Shown here: piece by piece, positions 10,479 to 19,767 of the stretch
Layout of the letters: each line of letters opens with the position of its first letter
How positions within the stretch are numbered: the stretch's first letter is position 1
Assembly (NCBI GenBank): GCA_945874765.1
Contig: CAMCHQ010000002.1
Location: 62,001 to 126,000, forward strand
DNA: 64,000 nucleotides
Source of the DNA: an uncultured Clostridia bacterium
Lineage (GTDB): Bacteria > Bacillota > Clostridia > Oscillospirales > Acutalibacteraceae
Reading direction: 5' to 3'
Program-made: the position numbers and the translations under genes
Notes under the pieces: generated by a model
The model's database searches: none
What the model saw: only the letters and a program-made list of their open reading frames with translations
What the model was told of the DNA's origin: nothing

Positions 10479-13400
10479 ATGGAAAGAAACTTTATTGACG
10501 GATATACGGAGTGGCAGTCGAATCCTGAAATTGTGGGTGTTAATAAGCTTCCGCAACACGCTACTTTTATGCCTTATGAAAATTTTGAGGAGGCTAAAAA
10601 GGCAGACAGGTTTTCATCAAGTCGCTCTAAGCTTTTAAACGGAAAGTGGAAATTTAAACTTTATAAAAATTATGCTTACAGACCGAGTGATTTTGCTCAA
10701 CCGCATTACGATACTCATAACTGGGATACGATTAAGGTTCCCGGCTCTTGGCAGATGCAGGGCTACGACCAGCCGCAGTATTGCAATGTTCGTTATCCTT
10801 GGGAGGGCAGTGAGGATATTTGCCCGCCTAATGCGCCTACCAAGCACAATCCCGTCGGTTGTTACGTTAAAAAGATACATATTGACAAATCGCTCCTTAA
10901 TAAGCGTGTTGTAATCTGTTTTGAGGGCGTCGAGTCTGCTTTTTATCTTTATATAAACGGTGAAAGAATAGGCTACAGCGAGTCGACTTTCCACAGAAGT
11001 GAATTTGATATTTCAAGATATATTAAGGAAGGCTCAAATGTTATCGGCGTTGAGGTTTACCGTTGGTGCACAGGCTCTTGGCTTGAATGTCAGGATATGT
11101 GGCGCTTGGGCGGTATCTTCCGTGACGTTTATATCTATACTACCGAAAGGCAGTATATCAGGGACTTTGAAGTTGTTGCCGAGCCGGACGTTACTTTAAG
11201 CGACGGATATGCGGATATTCTTGTTAAAACAAACGGATCTTATGAAAGCCTCAGCCTTGATTTGAGTATTCTTGATAAAGACGGCAATACTGTTGCGCTT
11301 GACAGTCAGTATGCTAACGAGGACCATCAAACTAAACTTAAAGCGATTGTAACAGACGTCAATGTTTGGTCGAGTGAAAGTCCTTACCTTTATACTATGG
11401 TAATCACTCTTAAAGATAACGGAATGCCTATTGAATATATCAGCCAAAAAATCGGATTCAGAAAGGTTGAAATTAAAGACGGCATTATTCGTATCAATAA
11501 TCAGAGAGTAGTGTTTAAGGGTACAAACAGGCACGAATTTGACTGTCATACAGGCAGATATATAAGCGAAGAGGTTATGCGCTACGATATTGAGATGATG
11601 AAAAAGTCCAATATGAACGCCGTTCGTACCTCTCATTATCCAAATGACCCTAAGTTTTTGGAACTTTGCGACGAATACGGTCTTTATGTTATTGACGAAA
11701 ATAATATGGAAACTCACGGAACAGGCTGGTCAACCATTGTCGGCTGTCCTCAGCTTCCGGCTTCCCGTCCCGAATGGGAAAAAGCTTGTATGGAGCGTAT
11801 TAAGGCAACGTATAACAGAGATAAGAACGTGACGAGTGTTGTTTGCTGGTCGCTTGGTAACGAATCTCTCGGCGGTGCTATTCCTAAGAAAATGTATCAG
11901 TTTATTAAGGATACGGATAAAACAAGATTTGTTCATTTTGAATGTCACCGTGCTCCTGACGAAAAGGAACTTTCCGATGTTCAGTCGAAAATGTATGCAA
12001 GACCTTGGGAGTGTGAGGAATATGCGGTAACTCAGCGTGACGGCAGACCGTATATCCTTTGCGAATATACTCACGCTATGGGTAACTCCTGCGGTTCGAC
12101 CGATGAATATACACGTCTTTGGGATAAATATCCTTGTTTGCAGGGCGGTTTTGTTTGGGATTGGGTTGACCAAAGTATTCTTACTAAAGATGAAAACGGC
12201 AAGGAATATCTTGCATACGGCGGCGACTTCGGTGAAAATCCGCACGACGGTCACTTTTGCGGTAACGGTCTCCTTTTCGGCGACAGAAAAGTTACTCCGA
12301 AGCTTTGCGAAATTAAAAAACTTTATCAAAATGTTGATTTTAATGCGATTGACGCCGCTCGTGGAGTAGTTGAGATTAAAAACAAATTTATGTTTACAAA
12401 TCTTAATGAGTATGAGCTTCATTGGAGTCAAAGCTCGGATAAAGGTGAATTTTGCAGCGGTACTCTCGTTTTGGACGTCAAGCCGGGTGAAAAAACTGTA
12501 ATTGACCTTGAATTGAGCAGAATTAAAACCGAATGTTATCTCAATCTTGAATTAAAGACTAAAGAGGATAACGCATATTCCAAGGCAGGTCACATTGTAG
12601 CCGAGGAACAATTTGTAATAAATGAGTTTGAAAATACATATGATGAGCTTGAAGTTGACCAACCGCTTATTGTTGACGATACATACGGCTCGCTCAGGGT
12701 AATCAGTGACGATGTAAACGTAAGATTTGAAAGAAGAGAGCGCAATCAGCTTTATTCTATCAAGGTCGGCGGCGAGGAACTTTTAAGTGCTCCCATGAGG
12801 CTTAATTTCTGGAGAGCGCTTACCGATAATGACCGTGGCACAAGAGCCGGTTCACGTCTCGGTTGCTGGAGAGATGCAGGCGACACGCCGGGTATTTTCA
12901 ATAATACAAAATGGTCTATCAATAATTATAAAGTGCTTGAAAACGGCAAGAAAGTTATTATTACAGGCGGCGCAACCGTTTGTACTCAGCCGGAATCAAA
13001 GGCGCAGGTGATTTATACGGTTACGTCAAAGGGTATGGAGGTTGACCTTCAGTTTTATCCCAATGCGTCACTTCCCGAAATTCCTGAGGTGTCCGTTCTT
13101 TTTGAACTTCCTAAGGATTTTGAAAATCTTACATATCTCGGCAACGGACCTGAAGAAAATTATATCGACAGGTGCAATGCCGCTAAAATCGGTCTTTATA
13201 ACACAACCGTTAATGACCTTTGGGTTGATTATCTCAAACCGCAGGAGTGCGGCAACAGAACGGGAGTAAGATATGCTACTCTTGTAGGCAATAAAAAAGT
13301 ATTTTCTGTAGTTGCCGAGCCGCAGATGGAGCTTAATGTTTGTCATTATCTTCCTAAGGAAATTGAAAATGTTTGGCACCAAAAGGATATGCCGGAATAT

Positions 13401-13535
13401 AACAAAACCGTTGTAAGACTTATTGCAAGGCAGCAGGGCGTCGGCGGATATGACAGCTGGGGCGCTAAGTGCAACGATATGTATTTAAACAAAACCGATA
13501 AAACGTATAGACTTAAATTCCAAATCAGATTTTAA
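10479..13535 (+). CDS. lacZ: Beta-galactosidase, glycoside hydrolase family 2 (LacZ type)
   Basis: This 1018-residue enzyme matches the length of LacZ (about 1024). It should hydrolyse beta-galactosides such as lactose in the cytoplasm, as no signal peptide is present. The N-terminal sugar-binding domain begins with WQSNPEIVGVNKLPQHATF; the TIM barrel carries the acid/base Glu in CWSLGNES near residue 460 and the nucleophile Glu in ILCEYTHAMGNS near residue 528; the C-terminal small domain contains RAPLTDND-like FWRALTDNDRG and LGNGPEENYIDR. A GTG at 10440 is in frame, but the ATG at 10479 has a GGAGA site seven bases ahead and gives the usual N-terminus. It sits directly behind the sugar transferase and probably shares its mRNA. 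Confidence 0.95.
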   Translation: MERNFIDGYTEWQSNPEIVGVNKLPQHATFMPYENFEEAKKADRFSSSRSKLLNGKWKFKLYKNYAYRPSDFAQPHYDTHNWDTIKVPGSWQMQGYDQPQYCNVRYPWEGSEDICPPNAPTKHNPVGCYVKKIHIDKSLLNKRVVICFEGVESAFYLYINGERIGYSESTFHRSEFDISRYIKEGSNVIGVEVYRWCTGSWLECQDMWRLGGIFRDVYIYTTERQYIRDFEVVAEPDVTLSDGYADILVKTNGSYESLSLDLSILDKDGNTVALDSQYANEDHQTKLKAIVTDVNVWSSESPYLYTMVITLKDNGMPIEYISQKIGFRKVEIKDGIIRINNQRVVFKGTNRHEFDCHTGRYISEEVMRYDIEMMKKSNMNAVRTSHYPNDPKFLELCDEYGLYVIDENNMETHGTGWSTIVGCPQLPASRPEWEKACMERIKATYNRDKNVTSVVCWSLGNESLGGAIPKKMYQFIKDTDKTRFVHFECHRAPDEKELSDVQSKMYARPWECEEYAVTQRDGRPYILCEYTHAMGNSCGSTDEYTRLWDKYPCLQGGFVWDWVDQSILTKDENGKEYLAYGGDFGENPHDGHFCGNGLLFGDRKVTPKLCEIKKLYQNVDFNAIDAARGVVEIKNKFMFTNLNEYELHWSQSSDKGEFCSGTLVLDVKPGEKTVIDLELSRIKTECYLNLELKTKEDNAYSKAGHIVAEEQFVINEFENTYDELEVDQPLIVDDTYGSLRVISDDVNVRFERRERNQLYSIKVGGEELLSAPMRLNFWRALTDNDRGTRAGSRLGCWRDAGDTPGIFNNTKWSINNYKVLENGKKVIITGGATVCTQPESKAQVIYTVTSKGMEVDLQFYPNASLPEIPEVSVLFELPKDFENLTYLGNGPEENYIDRCNAAKIGLYNTTVNDLWVDYLKPQECGNRTGVRYATLVGNKKVFSVVAEPQMELNVCHYLPKEIENVWHQKDMPEYNKTVVRLIARQQGVGGYDSWGAKCNDMYLNKTDKTYRLKFQIRF

Positions 13536-13640
13536 TTTATAAGTCTTAAATCATATTATATAGTACATAATTCGGCAAATTGTTTATTATCTTTTTATTA
13601 TATTAAAGCTTGTCTTGATGCGCTATGAAAAAAATTAGAC

Positions 13641-13668
13641 TTGACATTTTTATTAAAAGTAATATAAT
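13641..13668 (+). promoter_or_regulatory. Promoter of the radical SAM gene
   Basis: TTGACA (13641-13646), a 16-base spacer and TATAAT (13663-13668), followed by a 68-base leader. A GAGAGGA site lies ahead of the ATG. Confidence 0.75.
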
Positions 13669-13736
13669 TCAATATTAGATAACGCATAAAAAATTGAAAA
13701 ATTAACTATATCAGTTGATTAAGAGAGGATTTAATT

Positions 13737-15167
13737 ATGGCTTCTTTCAAGGAAAAGGTTGCGTCGGTAGCAGTTGAACAGGCTGTTAAATATGCACGCA
13801 AGGATTTCAAGAGAAACGCTCCGAGAATTCTCAGTCTCGTAGAAAAATTTGATGTTAAAAAGGTAAATCGTTCAACATATGCAGGACTTCATAAGGTTAT
13901 GGATGACCCGAATAACAACTGGATGAAGTTTGCGGAGGATTTGATTTGCAACACTGATGAACACGTGCTTACAAAGCTTGTTCCTCCTCTTATGAACGTT
14001 GCAATTAACAGTTATACAAAGAGAATGGCAGCTATTGAGAAATATGGCTGTAACGTTCCTTGGGCTATTCTTATGGACCCGACTGCCGCTTGCAACCTCA
14101 AGTGCACAGGTTGTTGGGCAGCGGAATACGGTCACACAAGCTCACTTTCATATGATGACCTTGCAAGGATTATCAAAGAGGGTAAGGAACTCGGTACTTA
14201 TATGTATCTTTACACCGGCGGTGAGCCTACAATGAGAAGAAAGGACCTTATGCGTCTTTGCCGTGAAAATCCGGATTGCGCATTCCTTTCATTCACAAAC
14301 GGTACTCTTATTGATGACAGCTTTGCAGATGAAATTAAGGAAGTCGGCAACTTCTATCCTGCATTCTCAATTGAGGGATATGAGGAAGAAAACGACTTCA
14401 GAAGAGGACAGGGCACATTTAAGAAGTGTACTGCCGCTATGCAAAGGCTTAAAGACAGAGGTGTTCCGTTTGGCGCTTCTCTTTGCTACACAAGCAAGAA
14501 TACAGATGTACTTGCATCTGATGAATATATGGATTGGCTTATTGACCACGGCGTTAAATTTGCATGGTTCTTTACGTATATGCCGACAGGTAACGGTGCC
14601 GTAACAGACCTTATGGTTTCTCCTGAGCAGCGTGCATTGATGTATAAGAAGATGCACGAGTGGCGTCATACAAAGTCTATATTCGCTCTTGATTTCTGGA
14701 ACGACGGCGAGTATGTTCAGGGCTGTATCGCAGGCGGCCGTCACTACTTCCATATCAATTCAAACGGTGACTGCGAGCCTTGTGCTTTCGTTCACTATTC
14801 TAATGTTAATATTAAGGACCACTCGGTTCTTGAAGCACTTCAAAGCCCACTCTTTATGGCTTATAAGCGCAATCAGCCTTTCTCAAACAATATGCTTCGT
14901 CCTTGTCCGGTTCTTGATAATCCGGGCGCTATCAGTAAGATGGTTGCTGAAACAGGCGCATATTCAACAGAGATGCAGCATCCTGAGTCGGCAAATGAAC
15001 TTTTCGACAAGACTATTGCCGCTGCTAAGGCTTGGAAAGTTAAGGCAGATGAACTCTTTGACCGTGACGAGTATATTGCAAAGCACGTTAAAGACGAAAA
15101 TATGTATAACTATGAAAAGCCGGACGATGAGAGAGAATTCTCTGAGTTTGAAAAGACAGAAGATTAA
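13737..15167 (+). CDS. Radical SAM protein with SPASM-like C-terminus
   Basis: The 476-residue protein has an N-terminal helical region of about 110 residues (SFKEKVASVAVEQAVKYARKDF), then DPTAACNLKCTGCWAAEYG with the CxxxCxxC iron-sulphur motif at about residues 119-126, the SAM-binding YTGGEPTMRR, and a Cys-rich C-terminal region (GCIAGG, NGDCEPCAF, CPVLDNPG) able to hold an auxiliary cluster. The pattern is the COG0535-like group with SPASM features. There is no peptide precursor gene next to it, so a peptide-maturation role is not supported. One possibility is lipid chemistry, as in bacterial membrane-spanning lipid synthases, but that is only a guess from general architecture. It has its own promoter and terminator. 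Confidence 0.85.
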   Translation: MASFKEKVASVAVEQAVKYARKDFKRNAPRILSLVEKFDVKKVNRSTYAGLHKVMDDPNNNWMKFAEDLICNTDEHVLTKLVPPLMNVAINSYTKRMAAIEKYGCNVPWAILMDPTAACNLKCTGCWAAEYGHTSSLSYDDLARIIKEGKELGTYMYLYTGGEPTMRRKDLMRLCRENPDCAFLSFTNGTLIDDSFADEIKEVGNFYPAFSIEGYEEENDFRRGQGTFKKCTAAMQRLKDRGVPFGASLCYTSKNTDVLASDEYMDWLIDHGVKFAWFFTYMPTGNGAVTDLMVSPEQRALMYKKMHEWRHTKSIFALDFWNDGEYVQGCIAGGRHYFHINSNGDCEPCAFVHYSNVNIKDHSVLEALQSPLFMAYKRNQPFSNNMLRPCPVLDNPGAISKMVAETGAYSTEMQHPESANELFDKTIAAAKAWKVKADELFDRDEYIAKHVKDENMYNYEKPDDEREFSEFEKTED

Positions 15168-15185
15168 TCAATTATAATTTAAAAG

Positions 15186-15212
15186 GGGCGTGCAAGGTTT
15201 GCACGCTCTTTT
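15186..15212 (+). terminator. Intrinsic terminator after the radical SAM gene
   Basis: GCGTGCA (15188-15194) pairs with TGCACGC (15200-15206), followed by TCTTTT. Confidence 0.75.
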
Positions 15213-15237
15213 GCCGTATTTTAAATGAGGATAATTT

Positions 15238-15840
15238 ATGTTTTTTAAAAAGAAAGAGTTTAGCTCGGGCAAGTATGATTTTATTATTGCAGGTCTTGGA
15301 AACCCCGGTGCTAAATATGAAATGACACGTCATAATGCAGGATTTCTTGCTATGGATTTGCTGTCTATTGAGGAGGGTGTGGATATTAAGAAGTTGAAGC
15401 ACCACGCTCTTTGTGCCGATATGACTGTTGAGGGTAAAAAATGCCTTGTAATGAAACCGCAAACTATGATGAATGCAAGCGGTGAGGCTGTCGGTGAGGC
15501 GGCAAAATATTATAAAGTCCCGGTCGAAAATGTTATTATTGTTTATGATGATATTTCACTTGATGTCGGCAAAACAAGAATAAGACGTAAAGGTTCGGCA
15601 GGCGGTCATAACGGAATAAAGAGTATTATTGCTCATTTGAATAGTGAGAATTTCCCGAGAGTTAAAGTGGGCGTCGGCAAAAAGCCTAATCCGGAATATG
15701 ACTTGGCGGCTTGGGTTTTGGGCAGATTTCCTAAGGAGCAGGAGGCTGATTTAAAATCGGCTCTTGAACACTCAACCGCCGCCGTAAGGCTCATAGTTTC
15801 AGGAAGAATTGATGAGGCTATGAATAAATACAATTCGTGA
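15238..15840 (+). CDS. pth: Peptidyl-tRNA hydrolase
   Basis: Pth frees tRNA from peptidyl-tRNA that drops off the ribosome. The 200-residue protein has the signature IAGLGNPGAKYEMTRHNAGF with the catalytic His at about residue 32, KPQTMMNASG, VYDDISLDVGKTRIRRKGSAGGHNGIKSI, and the closing LGRFPKEQ. It carries about 12 extra N-terminal residues compared with the E. coli enzyme. It lies 36 bases ahead of mfd, the usual pth-mfd pairing of Firmicutes. Confidence 0.98.
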   Translation: MFFKKKEFSSGKYDFIIAGLGNPGAKYEMTRHNAGFLAMDLLSIEEGVDIKKLKHHALCADMTVEGKKCLVMKPQTMMNASGEAVGEAAKYYKVPVENVIIVYDDISLDVGKTRIRRKGSAGGHNGIKSIIAHLNSENFPRVKVGVGKKPNPEYDLAAWVLGRFPKEQEADLKSALEHSTAAVRLIVSGRIDEAMNKYNS

Positions 15841-15876
15841 TTTAATATTATTATTGAAAGGATAAGGTGATAAGCA

Positions 15877-18800
15877 TTGTCCTGTTTTTCTAATGAATTT
15901 AATAAAAGTAAGGAATTTAAAAGCCTCAGCCAAAGCGTTAATACTCTTAATGCTCCGGTTGGGGTTATAGGTCTTTCTGACGTTTCTAAGTGTTTTGTGG
16001 CTCATTCGCTTTGCCAAAACGGCGAAAAGTCATTTATCATTACACCCGACGAGGCAACTGCCGTTAAGGTGCAGGAGTGTTTGAGTGAGCTTCAAGACGG
16101 AGTTTTGCTCTACCCCACAAGAGAGATGACTTTTGTTGAGGTTGCAGGCGTCAGCAGAGATTTTGAACATATAAGGCTCGGCGTTTTATCCCGCATACTT
16201 CAGGGTGATTATTCGGCTGTGGTTATGTCGGCAGCTGCTGCGTGCCAATATACTATGCCGCCCGAGGAACTTGAAAAAAGAACGTTTAAAATCAGCGTAA
16301 ACGACGAGATTAATATATCCGAGCTTGAAAAGAAACTTGTTTTTGCGGGCTATACCCGTTATGACCAAGTTGACGGAACGAGCCAGTTTGCCGTTCGTGG
16401 CGGAATTATCGATATTTTTCCGACTTATCTTAATGAGCCGGTAAGAATTGAATTTTGGGGCGATACGGTCGATACTATTTCAAGTTTTGATATTGATACG
16501 CAAAGACGAAGCGGCAAGGTCGATTTTATCGAAATTACTCCGGCGAACGAGGTGCTTGTCGATGACGATTTGAAACTTGCCGATAAAATCGAGGCTCTTT
16601 CAAAGGGATTAAAGGGCAAAGCAATTAAAGCAAGGGAAAAGCTTAATAACGATATCGATAAATTAAGGCAGGGGCTTCATCTCAATTGTCTTGATAAATA
16701 TTTGCCGTTTATTTATAATTCAAACGGTGTGTTTGATTATGATTTTGACAGGCTCTTTGTTGTTGAAAGCGCAAGAGTTAAGGAAAAAATGCTCAAGCAG
16801 GAAAAACTTAATCTTGAAGAACTCAAATGGTTTGTTGAGGACGGTACGCTTTGCAAAGGGCTTGATAAATTCAACCTTAATTTTGATGAACTTAAAGCTG
16901 TTTATGAAAAGTATAATGCGATATATATGGACTCTCTTCCACGTGGAAGTTTTGATACGCCTGTAGGTCATCTTGCAAACTTCCGTGTTCAAAGTTTCAA
17001 TGCGTGGAGCGGAACTCTTTCTCAGCTTAAAGAGGAACTTTTCCCTCTTTTCAAAAGCGGTTATACCGTTTGCATAATGGCGGGCACTGTCAGAGCAGGC
17101 AAGGCGCTTTGCAAAGATATTGAGGATATGGGCTTTATCAATACTGTTTTCTTTGAGAAAAGACCTGAAAAGCTCCAAAATAAGGCTATCAATATTCTTA
17201 CGGGCACTATTCAGTCGGGTTTCCAAATAAGCGATATGAAGCTTGCGGTTATTACTCATTCCAAGACTAACCAAAGCACCAAAAAAGCGAAAAAAGCTTC
17301 GTCAAAAAATGCCATTCATTCACTTGACGAACTTACTGTCGGCGACTATATCGTTCATAATATCCACGGTATCGGTATATTTGAGGGTATTCACGCACTT
17401 GAACTTAATAAGGTTAAAAAAGACTATATCAAGATAAGCTATGCAAAGGGCGATACGCTTTATGTGCCTGTTACTCAGCTCGATTTGGTGTCAAAATATA
17501 TCGGCCCTAAAAACGATACAAATGTCAAAATCAACCGTCTCGGCTCGGGTGAGTGGAAAAAAACAAAGGCTAAGGTTCGTTCCTCTGTTAAGGATATGGC
17601 AAAGGAGCTTATTTCGCTTTATGCTAAACGAATGAGCACAAAAGGCTTTGCGTTTTCTGAGGATTCGGATATGCAGCGTGATTTTGAAATGCGCTTTGAA
17701 TATGACGAAACAGACGACCAACTCAGGTGCAGTGAGGAAATTAAGCATGATATGGAAAAAAGTGCACCTATGGACAGACTTCTTTGCGGTGACGTAGGCT
17801 TCGGCAAAACAGAGGTTGCGCTTCGTGCTGTTTTTAAATGTATAAGTGACTCAAAGCAGTGTGCTATTCTTGTTCCTACCACCGTGCTTGCAATGCAGCA
17901 TTTTCAAACCGCTCTCAAAAGGCTTGAACCTTATCCCGTAAAGGTGGAAATGATATCACGTTTCGTATCTCCGAAAAAGCAAAAGGAAATACTCCAAGGG
18001 CTTGCGGACGGCTCGGTTGATGTTGTGGTAGGCACTCATAAACTTTTAGGCAAATCCATTAAATTTAAGGATTTGGGGCTTCTTATAGTTGATGAGGAAC
18101 AGCGTTTCGGCGTTGCGCAAAAGGAAAAAATCAAGGAAAAATTCCCAAGAGTTGACGTTCTTACTCTTTCGGCTACCCCTATTCCACGTACTCTTAATAT
18201 GGCAATGAGCGGTATAAGGGATATGAGCCTTATCGAAGAAGCGCCCGGTGAGCGTCACCCTGTTCAAACATATGTTATCGAATATGACGCAGAGGTTTTG
18301 CAGGAAGCAATGGAGCGTGAAATAAACCGTGGCGGTCAATGCTATTATCTTCACAATAATGTTGAAACTATTGAGCATAAGGCTATGATGATAAAAAAGG
18401 CGATACCTCAGGCAAGAGTGGGCATTGCTCACGGTCAAATGAGTGAGGAAGAGCTTTCAAGCGTTTGGCGTGATTTGCTTTCGGGAGATATTGATATTCT
18501 TGTGTGCACAACCATTATTGAAACGGGTGTTGATGTTCCTAACTGTAACACTCTTATTATTGAAAATGCGGACAGAATGGGACTTGCACAGCTTCACCAA
18601 ATAAGAGGACGTGTAGGCAGGTCGTCAAGGCGTGCTTATGCTTATTTCACATTTACGAGAGGCAAGGAACTTACCGATATTGCAACAAGGCGACTTGAGG
18701 CTATCAGGGAATATACGGAGTTCGGCTCGGGCTTTAAAATCGCTATGCGTGACCTTGAAATCAGAGGTGCAGGTTCGCTTTTGGGAAACAGACAGCACGG

Positions 18801-19356
18801 TCATATGGAAGCGGTCGGATACGATATGTATTTAAAACTTCTTGAAGAGGCTGTCGCTATGGAAAAAGGCGAGATAAGCGAGGAGGAGCCGGAGGAGAGA
18901 GAATGTCTTATCGACGTTCAAATCGACGCTCATTTGCCGGAGGAATATATTGTATCAACTTCGCAAAGGCTTTCTATGTATAAGCGTATTGCCGCAATTA
19001 AAAACGAGGCTGACGCACAAGACGTTTACGACGAACTTACAGACCGTTTCGGCGCACCGCCGTCATCTGTTTGGGGGCTTATAGAAATTGCTCTTTTGCG
19101 AAACAGTGCAAAGGCACTCGGTATAACGGATATTGTTCAGCGAAACGGCTCTGTTTTGTTTTATTCAAGTGAGCCTGATATTAAGACTGTCGCAATACTT
19201 AATGCGTTTATGAAGGGCAGGGTTACCCTTTCTGCGGCTAAAAGACCGTATATTGCAGTTAAACTTGACCCGAAGGAGGCAACGCTTGAAACTATCCGTG
19301 AAACATTAAGAATTATGAGCGAAGCCAAAGAACATTACAGTAATAATAAGGAATAA
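15877..19356 (+). CDS. mfd: Transcription-repair coupling factor Mfd
   Basis: Mfd removes RNA polymerase stalled at DNA lesions and recruits UvrA. The 1159-residue protein has the UvrB-like N-terminal modules, the RNA-polymerase interaction domain (YIVHNIHGIGIFEGI, around residue 490), the helicase motifs GDVGFGKTEVALRA, LIVDEEQRFGV, TLSATPIPRTLNMAMSG, the translocation (TRG) region and GRVGRSSRRAYAYF, and a C-terminal domain. The start is a TTG at 15877, supported by an AAGGTGAT ribosome site; no upstream ATG in frame fits. Follows pth and is closed by a terminator. Confidence 0.98.
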   Translation: MSCFSNEFNKSKEFKSLSQSVNTLNAPVGVIGLSDVSKCFVAHSLCQNGEKSFIITPDEATAVKVQECLSELQDGVLLYPTREMTFVEVAGVSRDFEHIRLGVLSRILQGDYSAVVMSAAAACQYTMPPEELEKRTFKISVNDEINISELEKKLVFAGYTRYDQVDGTSQFAVRGGIIDIFPTYLNEPVRIEFWGDTVDTISSFDIDTQRRSGKVDFIEITPANEVLVDDDLKLADKIEALSKGLKGKAIKAREKLNNDIDKLRQGLHLNCLDKYLPFIYNSNGVFDYDFDRLFVVESARVKEKMLKQEKLNLEELKWFVEDGTLCKGLDKFNLNFDELKAVYEKYNAIYMDSLPRGSFDTPVGHLANFRVQSFNAWSGTLSQLKEELFPLFKSGYTVCIMAGTVRAGKALCKDIEDMGFINTVFFEKRPEKLQNKAINILTGTIQSGFQISDMKLAVITHSKTNQSTKKAKKASSKNAIHSLDELTVGDYIVHNIHGIGIFEGIHALELNKVKKDYIKISYAKGDTLYVPVTQLDLVSKYIGPKNDTNVKINRLGSGEWKKTKAKVRSSVKDMAKELISLYAKRMSTKGFAFSEDSDMQRDFEMRFEYDETDDQLRCSEEIKHDMEKSAPMDRLLCGDVGFGKTEVALRAVFKCISDSKQCAILVPTTVLAMQHFQTALKRLEPYPVKVEMISRFVSPKKQKEILQGLADGSVDVVVGTHKLLGKSIKFKDLGLLIVDEEQRFGVAQKEKIKEKFPRVDVLTLSATPIPRTLNMAMSGIRDMSLIEEAPGERHPVQTYVIEYDAEVLQEAMEREINRGGQCYYLHNNVETIEHKAMMIKKAIPQARVGIAHGQMSEEELSSVWRDLLSGDIDILVCTTIIETGVDVPNCNTLIIENADRMGLAQLHQIRGRVGRSSRRAYAYFTFTRGKELTDIATRRLEAIREYTEFGSGFKIAMRDLEIRGAGSLLGNRQHGHMEAVGYDMYLKLLEEAVAMEKGEISEEEPEERECLIDVQIDAHLPEEYIVSTSQRLSMYKRIAAIKNEADAQDVYDELTDRFGAPPSSVWGLIEIALLRNSAKALGITDIVQRNGSVLFYSSEPDIKTVAILNAFMKGRVTLSAAKRPYIAVKLDPKEATLETIRETLRIMSEAKEHYSNNKE

Positions 19357-19362
19357 AATAAT

Positions 19363-19409
19363 AACCGCTGCAGAATTTCTTGATTGAAAAACTGCGGCGG
19401 TTTTCTTTT
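19363..19409 (+). terminator. Intrinsic terminator after mfd
   Basis: AACCGCTGCAG (19363-19373) pairs with CTGCGGCGGTT (19392-19402) with one mismatch, followed by a T-rich tract. Confidence 0.75.
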
Positions 19410-19425
19410 TGTTATTTGATTTTTA

Positions 19426-19767
19426 TTATTCCTCGGGGAACATTACGATAAGAAGCATTTTAAACTGTTCCTTTGCAAAAACAGCGTGAGGCTTTTTTGC
19501 AGGCATAACAATTGTTTCGCCCTCGTTTAAAATAAATTCCTCACCCTCGATTGTAATTCTTCCGACACCGTCAAGTGCAACAATCATAGCGTCACCGCCC
19601 GATTCGTGGGTGCTGATTTCCTCGCCCTTGTCAAATGCGAAAAGAGTGAGTGAATGGTGTTCGTTTTGTGCAAGAGTTTTGCTGACTATTTGACCTTTTT
19701 GATAAGTTACTTCGTCCTTGATTGTAAGAACTGTCTTGTGCTCAATGTTTTTAATTAATTTATCCAT
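19426..19767 (-). CDS. Cupin-domain protein
   Basis: A 113-residue single-domain cupin: the beta-barrel pieces EHHSLTLFAFDKGEEISTHESGGDAMIVALDG and LNEGETIVMPAKKPHAVFA correspond to cupin motifs 1 and 2. Small stand-alone cupins bind a metal or a small ligand; the substrate is unknown. The ATG at 19767 is preferred over an upstream start because AAGGAGAT lies six bases ahead. Its start lies just inside the end of the GPH symporter gene, so it should be translated as part of the GH31-symporter-cupin operon and could sense or bind the imported sugar. Confidence 0.85.
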   Translation of the reverse strand: MDKLIKNIEHKTVLTIKDEVTYQKGQIVSKTLAQNEHHSLTLFAFDKGEEISTHESGGDAMIVALDGVGRITIEGEEFILNEGETIVMPAKKPHAVFAKEQFKMLLIVMFPEE

